A DNA stretch of 6,658 nt from an uncultured Rhodopirellula sp. (GTDB lineage Bacteria; Planctomycetota; Planctomycetia; Pirellulales; Pirellulaceae): assembly GCA_913061385.1 (NCBI GenBank), contig CAJXTM010000216.1:1-6658 (forward strand), in the 5' to 3' direction. Every line of letters begins with the position of its first letter. Position 1 is the stretch's first letter. The position numbers were made by a program, and so were the translations under genes. Below, piece after piece: positions 1 to 5,385 of this stretch. The notes beneath the pieces were generated by a model, which ran no database searches, was not told the DNA's origin, and saw only the letters and a list, made by a program, of their open reading frames with translations.

Positions 1-44
1 CACGTAAGGAGTCGTCGGCAGCGTCAGATGTGTATAAGAGACAG
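1..44 (+). other. Illumina Nextera i5 adapter (sequencing contamination)
   Basis: Bases 12-44 match the complete 33-base Nextera read-1 transposase adapter, and bases 26-44 are its 19-base Tn5 mosaic end (AGATGTGTATAAGAGACAG). Bases 4-11 (GTAAGGAG) match the Nextera index S505, and bases 1-3 (CAC) match the end of the P5 primer. The order primer end, index, adapter and mosaic end is that of a finished library molecule. This is untrimmed adapter at a contig end and not a natural Tn5 copy: no transposase or second mosaic end is present. Confidence 0.97.
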
Positions 45-222
45 GATGTGTAATGCGACACTACGCGAAATCCGAATTCTTTCAGTGTTGGATCCTTGAC
101 CGCATTTTGTCCCCCACGGGATCGGAACACAAGCGTGCGAGAAGGCATAGAAGAACCTGACGGCCAGCAGTTTGGGCCTAGAGTCTGTGCATCCTCCTCA
201 CCAGCAGACTTCGAGATTCTCG

Positions 223-1143
223 CTAATTCGATTCTGACGAAAGTTTCAACCTATAGCGTGACGGAGGAGCAGCATCTCCTTGCAGAACTTCGTTGTGCAG
301 CTCTACTTGGACTCCACCGTTGGTGACTTGAGCCCGGCCAATGATCGGCGACGGTGACCCTCTGTCACCTTTCCGTGGGTGATAGACCGATACCGAAAGA
401 GGCGTGGACGCTTTGCCGTTCACCGACGGCGGTTGAAACGTGACCTTGACCTTGGGAACGCCAGAGCGAGGAATTCGAGACGTAGCGTAGATTTCTACAA
501 ACGACGTAGAACGTCCGTTGAAGGAAAACACATCGCCCTCAAAGCGAAGAGCGCCAACACGATGCTCTCTGTCGCGTTTATGATCTTTCAGAAAACAGGC
601 GAACCACGTGTAGGGTTGGCCTTTGAGCCTAACGGTATCCTCTCTTCGCAGTTCCCAGGTATAGGTTCCGGACTTCCATCGTATTGGCTTGCGAACACTC
701 ACAAACTCGCCTTCATAACCGGCACTTTCGCACAGCCCACCGGCAACCGGTTTTGCGGCATCGATACTGACAGGTGCGCCGCCCCATCGCGAAAAAATTG
801 CCCCTGGACCTGGATGCACTCGTCGCCGTTCCGTCGGGGATGGCCAACCGTTTACATTGGATTGAATACCGCCGTAGAACATGATCTTGTTCAAGTACTG
901 ACCGCCCATCGGGGCAATGTATAGGTTGACTGAATCTGGTACATCACGATCAACCGTGAACGTTACTCCGATCGTTTTGACATCAGGAACAGATGATGCG
1001 CCTTCCCAATAAAGGTCGGTGGTGTGCCAGGGGAGTCTTACACCATCAGAGGCAACCTGCTTTATTTCTGCTTCCTCACCCGTTGCAACTGACAACAGAC
1101 ACACCGAAAAGAGGTAGCTCGTGGCTGGATTGATTCTGATCAT
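223..1143 (-). CDS. Secreted protein of unknown function, DUF3472-like
   Basis: The product is 306 residues. I chose the ATG at 1143 because it places a signal peptide at the very N-terminus: a short basic start (MIRIN), a hydrophobic run about residues 8-20 (SYLFSVCLLSVA), then the acidic GEEAEI, with signal peptidase I cleavage likely near residue 22. A TTG 14 codons upstream would bury that signal. Neither start has a strong Shine-Dalgarno. Downstream I see YGGIQ (90-94), IFSRWG (116-121), GGLCESAGYEGEF (135-147) and a tryptophan/tyrosine-rich stretch to about 183. This order of aromatic, glycine-rich motifs recalls DUF3472 proteins, which are mostly beta-strand and exported; I rate that match from memory as tentative. 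The rest (about 205-306) looks like further beta-strands. No catalytic motif is evident. The frame ends in TAG, 178 bases from the adapter, so the gene is complete. It is 373 bases from the Sel1 gene and probably transcribed alone. Confidence 0.75.
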   Translation of the reverse strand: MIRINPATSYLFSVCLLSVATGEEAEIKQVASDGVRLPWHTTDLYWEGASSVPDVKTIGVTFTVDRDVPDSVNLYIAPMGGQYLNKIMFYGGIQSNVNGWPSPTERRRVHPGPGAIFSRWGGAPVSIDAAKPVAGGLCESAGYEGEFVSVRKPIRWKSGTYTWELRREDTVRLKGQPYTWFACFLKDHKRDREHRVGALRFEGDVFSFNGRSTSFVEIYATSRIPRSGVPKVKVTFQPPSVNGKASTPLSVSVYHPRKGDRGSPSPIIGRAQVTNGGVQVELHNEVLQGDAAPPSRYRLKLSSESN

Positions 1144-1516
1144 TGCTTGACTCGGTCGGGAAACAACGGACTGGCAAGCGATCAAGTTTGTCGAATTTCC
1201 GTAAGGAAATCAAGATTCGGGAGGTATTCTGCAGTCGTTCATGGTAGGTAAAACTGCCATCGTCAATTTCACCATGCATTGACGCCGACCATGGTTGAAA
1301 ACTTGAGTTACCATGCCTGCCACACCTCCTCGCGTGTCTTGACGGCAACTTCTGCCGTTGCGTGATTCTCACTAGCTCATAGCGGGATTGCTGAATTGCC
1401 GACATCGTTCAAGATGAATCGCAATGGTGGCGTGGCACAGGTTTGAAAATCAACGCGGCAACGCTTTTGGCAGTCAAGGACGGTAAGCTCCTTACGAAGA
1501 ACGCTCTCTGCCCAGA
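1144..1516. other. Intergenic region, 373 bases, no convincing gene
   Basis: The stretch separates two minus-strand genes. It contains a perfect 6-bp hairpin, ACGGCA (1342-1347) and TGCCGT (1353-1358), with a 5-base loop and no T-tract. A second weak stem lies at 1483-1495 (GTAAG/CTTAC), close behind the Sel1 stop. A minus-strand AGGAGG at 1325-1330 lies 10 bases before an ATG at 1314 that opens a 34-codon frame ending at 1210; see the findings. I see no clear -35/-10 promoter pair. Confidence 0.5.
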
Positions 1517-2578
1517 CTACCTCCAGTTCTTTTCAGTGCCGTACTTCTCAAGCAATTTCGTTGCCCGTTTCTGAGCTTTTGACAATTGCTCCGGCGAAAG
1601 TTCACCACCCGCGTCGTCTCGCCGCTTCACAGCATTTGTGTAGCCACCATCCGCAGCGATAGAGAACCATGCGTATGCTTCAACCATATCCTGTGGTACC
1701 CATGTACCGTTGGCATACATTCTTCCAAGGTCGAACTGAGCTTTCTCATCCCCCTGATAAGCTGCCTGGCGGTACCAATTCACCGCTTCCGAGTCGTCCT
1801 GTGGCACACCGTGACCGTTCTCGTACATTGCCCCCAAGTCGCGTTCAGCCTCCGCAATCCCGTATTCCACCGCCATGCGGAACCCCTTCACCGCTTCCGC
1901 GTAATCCTGTGGCACAAATTGGCCGTCGCGATACATCACACCTAGTTTGTAATTAGCAAATCGCTCACCCTGCTCTGCTGCCAAGCGATACCACTTCACC
2001 GCTTGCGCAAGGTCCTGTGGCTGGCCTTGGCCGCCGGTGTGGTACATCAAACCCAGGTGGTAAGACCCAAAACCCATCCCCTGGTCTGAAGCTACGCGGG
2101 CCCACTTCATCGCTTTTGCAAAGTCTTTTTGCTCGCCACTGCCGTAGTGATACATCCAAAGCAGTTTCAAGACAGCAGTTTCCTGCCCCTGTTCAGCCGC
2201 CAAGCGATACCACTTCTCCGCTTCCGCGTAGTCCTTTGGCAGGGATGAGCCAGCCTCGTACATCGCACCTAATCGGGCCTGAGCGTGCAGATACCCCTGT
2301 TCCGCTGCCAACCGCGTCCATTTCATCCCCTCCGCAGTGTCCCGTGGCACACCTCGGCCCCAGGCGTAACATACACCGAGCTTGTTCTGCGCTTCCGCAT
2401 TCCCTTGCTCTGCTGCTAAGCGATACCACTTCACCGCTGCTGCGTAGTCCTGTGGTACGCCTTCGCCGTCGGAGTATTGGTCCCCTAGCATCACCTGTTC
2501 TTGGGGATCTGAGGAACACCCGCCCAGCAGCAAAAAACAGATAGACAAGTACATGCCGAAGGTTTTACAGATATCCAT
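1517..2578 (-). CDS. Sel1-repeat (SLR) lipoprotein
   Basis: The product is 353 residues. The ATG at 2578 is preferred over a start 50 codons upstream. It begins a lipoprotein signal (MDICKTFGMYLSICFLLLGG) with lipobox LGGC at residues 18-21, and it follows an AGGTGG/GGGAG Shine-Dalgarno at 2583-2591. Ser22 after the lipid-modified Cys21 would suggest outer-membrane sorting by the E. coli rule. Residues about 28-315 form eight consecutive 36-residue Sel1 repeats, each with LG..Y..G.GVPQD..EAVKWYRLAAEQG. Repeat 4 is the most divergent (SGEQKDFAKAMKWARVASDQG) and repeat 5 has one extra residue. The tail has the usual Sel1 ending (AYAWFSIAADGG, then LSPEQLSKAQKRATKLLEKYG). Sel1 repeats are alpha-alpha solenoids that bind other proteins; no enzyme domain is present. 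The partner is unknown. The family is certain; the role as an envelope scaffold is inferred. The 587-base gap upstream argues for its own promoter. Confidence 0.93.
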   Translation of the reverse strand: MDICKTFGMYLSICFLLLGGCSSDPQEQVMLGDQYSDGEGVPQDYAAAVKWYRLAAEQGNAEAQNKLGVCYAWGRGVPRDTAEGMKWTRLAAEQGYLHAQARLGAMYEAGSSLPKDYAEAEKWYRLAAEQGQETAVLKLLWMYHYGSGEQKDFAKAMKWARVASDQGMGFGSYHLGLMYHTGGQGQPQDLAQAVKWYRLAAEQGERFANYKLGVMYRDGQFVPQDYAEAVKGFRMAVEYGIAEAERDLGAMYENGHGVPQDDSEAVNWYRQAAYQGDEKAQFDLGRMYANGTWVPQDMVEAYAWFSIAADGGYTNAVKRRDDAGGELSPEQLSKAQKRATKLLEKYGTEKNWR

Positions 2579-2600
2579 GCGTCTCCCACCTAAACCGAAA

Positions 2601-2654
2601 CAAACGGTGCGCAACCCAGCGCAACAACAAGCGGTACACAACCCAACGCAGCGG
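2601..2654 (-). repeat. Two-copy 27-bp tandem repeat in the Sel1 gene leader
   Basis: Units at 2601-2627 and 2628-2654 lie head to tail and agree at 20 of 27 positions. All seven differences are transitions. The shared core reads CGGTRCRCAACCCARCGC on the plus strand. It starts 22 bases upstream of the Sel1 start codon. Because the unit is a multiple of three, it keeps an upstream frame open and makes a cysteine-rich false extension of the lipoprotein. It may be a leader element or simply a local duplication. Confidence 0.6.
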
Positions 2655-2919
2655 CATGTAAAGTATGCACAAACCCGCCGCTGAAAAAATATCAACCCTA
2701 CCAATTGCAGCCCTCCACTTGACTCCATTAACTTCCCTCAAACCAGAGAGCCGTTCGCCGAAACTGCCGACCAACGCCCTCCGTGACGCCAGCACGAAGC
2801 CACTAGAGACACGAATGTCCCACCCGAAAAGCCGCAAGAGTGTAGGTAGACGCAACGATCAGCCCTGCGTTTTTTACAACTCGGGCTAAGGGAGTGACCC
2901 AACACCTCGAATCAAATTG

Positions 2920-2933
2920 ACTGACGAGTCAGT
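2920..2933. promoter_or_regulatory. 14-bp inverted repeat, operator-like
   Basis: ACTGAC and GTCAGT are perfect complements separated by GA. Short symmetric sites of this shape are typical of dimeric repressors such as the TetR family. No regulator gene is in the window and the site is about 340 bases from the nearest start codon, so a function is only a guess. Confidence 0.25.
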
Positions 2934-3165
2934 TCTTTGTCAGGCTTGTGGTTTTCTTTGACGCCAAAACCAAAGCTAACTCGTGCCCCCATCGTAGCTG
3001 ACCCAAAATGTGCTCGGGTCACATAGCCATCAACTCTTGGCACTCATCTGTTCATGGCCCCCAGGTAGCCCACAGAACAAAGCGCTCAAAAATTTCCGCC
3101 GTGTTTACCCGGTAGTGTTCAACACCCTCCAAATGTACTCAGGATTCCAATCAAGTTCTTCCAGG

Positions 3166-4332
3166 TCATGGTTTTTTGTACTTGTCGATCAGGTAAAAGG
3201 CATCGCCACGAATCGACACCAGTTCGATTTTTGCCAAGCTTTTGGCTTGTGCGTCGGTGATCGAGAATAAGCCTTCCAGCGACAAGTATTTGAGCTTGCT
3301 CAAGCTTTCTGCCTGTTTGTCGGTGATGGACCTTAAGCCGTTTAAGCTGAGGCTGCGGCCACGGTTTTCACGAGGAGCAACATTACCGAGTATCTTTGCC
3401 TGTTCGTCGGTAATGGACGCTAAGCCGTCTAAACAAAGACCAGGAACACGAATCAGGCTTTCGGCCTGTGCATCCGTGATGGACGTCAAGCCGTTTAACA
3501 TGAGACCACCCTCAACCCAACTCAGACCTTCGGCCTGTCCATCCGTGATGGACGTCAAACCGTTTAGCTGAAGATACGCCGTTTCGTACACACCCCCGCC
3601 TTCAATCCGTCCAAGACTTTCCGCCTGTTCATCCGTGATGGACTTCAAGCCGTTTAACTCAAGACCACTTTCAACCCGACTCAGGCTTTGGGCTTGTTCG
3701 TCCGTGACGGCCGTCAAGCCGTTTAAGCAAAGAGTGTCAGTGTTGTTACTCAAGCTCGCCGCTTGTTGGTTGGTCACTGACGTTAACCCGTTCAAGGACA
3801 TTGAGTTACTTCGACCCAACTCTTTCGCTTGAGTATCTGTGAGTTGAGTGAGGCCGTCTAATTCAAGATTTCTTACATTTGCGAGGCTTTCAGCCTGTTC
3901 TTCCGTGATGGACGTCAAGCCGTTTAAATCAAGAAAGTCAACCTGACTCAGGAGTTTGACTTGTGCGTTGGTGAGGGAGGTTAAACCATTTAAATCCAAG
4001 AACGTTACTTTACTCAAGCTTTCGGCCTGTGCGTCCGTGATGGAAGTCAAACGGTTTAAATGTACCATTTCAACCTTGCTCAAGCTTTCAGCCTGTGCGT
4101 CCGTGATGGAGGTCAAGCGTAGTCGAAAGGAGGTGTCCCCACGATATTCCGGGGATGTCTTCTCCTTGCTCAAAATGTCTGCCTGCCGATCAGTCATGCT
4201 CCCTGAGGCGTTAACTTCCTTGATGATCTCCTCTGGTGTTTGCTGCGTCCAATGAATAGCCACCCCTACCAAGGCAAACCCAATTATCAACATTCCCAAG
4301 ACGATTACCAGCGTGAGTAGATACTTGCCCAT
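3166..4332 (-). CDS. Membrane-anchored leucine-rich-like repeat protein
   Basis: The product is 388 residues from the ATG at 4332. A GTG 13 codons upstream (4371) is possible but has no Shine-Dalgarno, puts a polar stretch before the membrane segment, and overlaps the predicted transcription start. Residues about 4-28 (MGKYLLTLVIVLGMLIIGFA onward) form one transmembrane helix or uncleaved signal, leaving the rest outside the cytoplasm. From about residue 69 there are 13 tandem units, mostly 22 residues, of the form L.LNGLTSITDAQAESLSKV; a degenerate unit (GSMTDRQADILSK) precedes them at 44-56. Each unit looks like a short beta strand (LxLNGL), a turn, and a helix (TDEQAESLSK), as in irregular leucine-rich repeats. 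Units 8 and 11 carry insertions (GGGVYETAY; APRENRGRS) that should loop out of the solenoid. The repeat type is familiar from Planctomycetota genomes. No enzyme domain is present, and protein or surface binding is inferred. The C-terminus ends in a short basic tail (YLIDKYKKP). Confidence 0.88.
   Translation of the reverse strand: MGKYLLTLVIVLGMLIIGFALVGVAIHWTQQTPEEIIKEVNASGSMTDRQADILSKEKTSPEYRGDTSFRLRLTSITDAQAESLSKVEMVHLNRLTSITDAQAESLSKVTFLDLNGLTSLTNAQVKLLSQVDFLDLNGLTSITEEQAESLANVRNLELDGLTQLTDTQAKELGRSNSMSLNGLTSVTNQQAASLSNNTDTLCLNGLTAVTDEQAQSLSRVESGLELNGLKSITDEQAESLGRIEGGGVYETAYLQLNGLTSITDGQAEGLSWVEGGLMLNGLTSITDAQAESLIRVPGLCLDGLASITDEQAKILGNVAPRENRGRSLSLNGLRSITDKQAESLSKLKYLSLEGLFSITDAQAKSLAKIELVSIRGDAFYLIDKYKKP
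3208..4125 (-). repeat. Tandem ~66-bp coding repeat array
   Basis: This is the DNA behind the repeat protein. Unit length is usually 66 bp. The strongest neighbours are 4013-4053 and 4079-4119, which differ at only 3 of 41 positions, a sign of recent duplication or gene conversion. The best-conserved part of every unit encodes NGLTSITD; on the plus strand it reads close to GTGATGGACGTCAAGCCGTT. Boundaries are approximate because the end units are degenerate. Confidence 0.85.
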
Positions 4333-4376
4333 GAGCTGACTCTGTTTGCGGTGAGTGTTTTGGTGGTGCACTTGAT

Positions 4377-4405
4377 TTAGTACGAGACCAACGAAAGTTT
4401 ACCAA
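4377..4405 (-). promoter_or_regulatory. Possible promoter of the repeat-protein gene
   Basis: On the minus strand, TTGGTA (4400-4405) and TACTAA (4377-4382) are spaced by exactly 17 bases, 44 bases upstream of the ATG. The -35 box matches 4 of 6 consensus bases and the -10 box only 3 of 6, so this is a weak call. If correct, transcription would start near 4370 and the alternative GTG at 4371 could not be used. Confidence 0.2.
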
Positions 4406-4460
4406 AGTAATGGATCCTTGCCTGAGTTTATGGGCGATGAACGTTTATCGACGCATGCCG

Positions 4461-4760
4461 GTCCCACCGCGGTGCCTGGCACCCAGACCAGCACAGGGTG
4501 CGTCCAGACACATTCAGATGCGGAGAGTTTGATGTGGTTTGGGGCGAGGACCTCTAGAGGTCCTCGCCGCCTGCATGAACTACTGGAGAGCTCACTGCGA
4601 CTCGTTTATCGTCATGGCTAGTAACGACCAACGTAGCCACGACCACCTTGAAACTCGAACAGTGGTAGTCATGCGAGCGACCTGCTCATGCACGGCCGAA
4701 GGTCATTTGACCGACTACCACCTCTACCACTTAAGGCCGCAGTTACCACTTGAAACTGCG
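4461..4760. other. Hairpin-dense non-coding region, possible structured RNA
   Basis: No credible gene lies here, but perfect inverted repeats are crowded together: GGTGC/GCACC (4471-4483), GCACCC/GGGTGC (4479-4501), a 26-bp palindrome (4543-4568), TGGCTA/TAGCCA (4615-4639), GTGGTAGTC/GACTACCAC (4662-4721) and CGCAGTT/AACTGCG (4738-4760). The 4662-4721 stem encloses two smaller hairpins, GAGC/GCTC (4675-4687) and GGTCA/TGACC (4701-4712), which together would form a three-way junction. I do not recognise a known RNA family; checks by eye for tmRNA and group I intron core motifs were negative. Strand is unknown because such symmetry looks the same on both. Confidence 0.35.
4543..4568. repeat. 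Perfect 26-bp palindrome
   Basis: The 13-base arm GGCGAGGACCTCT is followed at once by its exact reverse complement, giving a TCTAGA centre. Symmetry stops at both ends (G4542 and G4569 do not pair). The arms are GC-rich with no T-tract on either strand, so a rho-independent terminator is unlikely. It could be a protein-binding site, a cruciform, or the hairpin of an RNA. Confidence 0.9.
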
Positions 4761-4865
4761 TAAAAATGCGATAGTCTGCAACAGTTCGCGTAAACGATGT
4801 TCATGTTCGTAAACCTAGCTGCATCAAGCCTTTCCACCACGTTTACCCCCGCGATTCTAAGCCTA

Positions 4866-4907
4866 CTACGGAACCGCAGGTTAGAGGCTCGATTCCTCTG
4901 GGGTGCA
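4866..4907 (+). pseudogene. tRNA-Arg(ACG) 3' half, likely attachment-site remnant
   Basis: Bases 4866-4872 (CTACGGA) fit an anticodon loop with U33 and anticodon ACG. They are followed by the 3' anticodon stem ACCGC, a five-base variable loop AGGTT, a perfect T-stem AGAGG/CCTCT (4883-4887 and 4895-4899) around the T-loop CTCGATT, the 3' acceptor strand GGGGTGC (4900-4906) and discriminator A4907. The layout closely follows bacterial tRNA-Arg(ACG), for example that of B. subtilis as I recall it. The partner 5' sequences, GCGGT for the anticodon stem and GCACCCC for the acceptor, are not at the expected upstream positions; GCCTA stands where GCGGT should be. C instead of T at position 54, and CTA instead of CCA at the end, suggest decay. 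A break exactly at the anticodon loop is typical of tyrosine-recombinase attachment sites in tRNA genes. Confidence 0.6.
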
Positions 4908-4916
4908 CTACCTCAA

Positions 4917-4935
4917 GTATTCCGATTAGGAATAC
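4917..4935. repeat. 7-bp perfect hairpin behind the tRNA remnant
   Basis: GTATTCC and GGAATAC flank the loop GATTA. It starts nine bases after the tRNA discriminator, where a tRNA terminator would be expected, but the following bases (ACGCTATTTACGG) are not a clear T-tract. It could also be an arm-type recombinase site. Confidence 0.45.
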
Positions 4936-5016
4936 ACGCTATTTACGGTCTTTCGCGAGATTGGCTTCCGCCATAAACCGCCAAAACCTCCCCTGACCGC
5001 ATCTGTTCGCCAACAT

Positions 5017-5037
5017 ACCGCCAATGAAAATGGCGGT
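5017..5037. terminator. 7-bp hairpin, possible weak terminator
   Basis: ACCGCCA and TGGCGGT enclose the loop ATGAAAA. On the plus strand the stem is followed by TCATTCTTT, a poor T-tract; on the minus strand there is none. It directly abuts the stop codon (5038-5040) of the interrupted minus-strand frame, where a 3'-end hairpin would be expected. Confidence 0.3.
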
Positions 5038-5385
5038 TCATTCTTTAGGCAGGACGATAGCCTTGTTGCGATTCCCGCCTACAGTTTCGTAGTCGCACAG
5101 GATACCCAAGAAGAAGTTAGTGATGCAGCAAGTGTTAATTTTGCATGTATCAGCGACCGTATTCTTCACCTCTGTATAAGACACGATTTCGGCTTCTGGA
5201 TGAGCCGTTCGATCGTCGGCTAAAATCTTCCAGCACAATAGGAGATTCTAGTCCTTCGCAACGTAGCCAATCTCTTCCAGCATCATAGCGGTATTAGGAA
5301 CGGGCCATTCAGACCTGTCCCTTTTTGCTTCGACTGAGTCCCCTGCCTTGCAACACACAGCGAGCGAGTTGAGCCGGTTAATTAA
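5038..5385 (-). pseudogene. Possible decayed gene with one in-frame amber stop
   Basis: One minus-strand frame runs from just beside the msrBA stop codon to TGA at 5038, broken only by TAG at 5248-5250. The part before the TAG could start at GTG 5358 and has a protein-like, charged make-up (CKAGDSVEAKRDRSEWPVP, ending MMLEEIGYVAKD). The part after it has about 69 codons with no ATG, only a TTG at 5238, and contains HPEAEIVSYTEVKNT and GNRNKAIVLPKE. It has six cysteines, two of them adjacent (CC). I do not recognise either half. It may be a broken gene, a sequencing error in a real small gene, or chance. The frame differs from that of msrBA. Confidence 0.25.

Larger units (their letters stand above)
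2579..3165. other. Intergenic region, 587 bases, with inverted repeats
   Basis: The stretch lies between the Sel1 gene and the upstream repeat-protein gene, both on the minus strand. Inverted repeats include ACTGAC-GA-GTCAGT (2920-2933), TGGTTTT (2949-2955) with AAAACCA (2966-2972), TGACCC (2999-3004) with GGGTCA (3016-3021), and a UUCG-looped hairpin on the minus strand (2806-2821, one G-U pair). None is followed by a T-tract, so I do not call a terminator. A 43-codon minus-strand frame runs from GTG 3043 to TGA 2912 and is described in the findings. I see no promoter pair I would defend for the Sel1 gene. Confidence 0.5.

Noticed and set aside
26..44. Tn5 mosaic end suggesting a transposon
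   Set aside because: It is part of a complete Nextera adapter with an index and primer tail, and no transposase or second end is present.
96..326. Plus-strand frame of 76 codons
   Set aside because: It starts at a TTG without a ribosome site, its second half is antisense to the secreted-protein gene, and its composition shows no domain.
379..924. Plus-strand frame of 181 codons
   Set aside because: It lies wholly antisense to the secreted-protein gene, whose signal peptide and motifs are far more convincing.
1076..1405. Minus-strand frame of 109 codons
   Set aside because: It overlaps the start of the secreted-protein gene, has no Shine-Dalgarno and has the Arg/Ser/Gln-rich make-up of a chance frame.
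2579..2728. 50-codon N-terminal extension of the Sel1 protein
   Set aside because: It is cysteine-rich because of the 27-bp tandem repeat and would hide a good lipoprotein signal that has its own Shine-Dalgarno.
3230..4125. CRISPR-like array from regularly spaced similar segments
   Set aside because: The repeats and spacers form one continuous coding frame with conserved leucines, so this is a protein repeat.
3242..4255. Plus-strand repeated frames reading ASVMDVKPF
   Set aside because: These are the antisense shadow of the leucine-rich-like repeat array; the periodicity comes from the real gene on the other strand.
4418..4763. Two overlapping plus-strand frames of 67 and 74 codons
   Set aside because: They run through the palindrome and hairpins, have no ribosome site and no recognisable domain; structured non-coding DNA explains them better.
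4461..4870. Group I intron interrupting the tRNA-Arg anticodon loop
   Set aside because: No 5' tRNA half was found upstream, the base before the fitting exon boundary is not the required G, and I could not see the conserved core segments.
4835..4907. Complete tRNA-Arg gene
   Set aside because: The 5' acceptor strand, D-arm and 5' anticodon stem expected at 4835-4865 do not match; only the 3' half fits.
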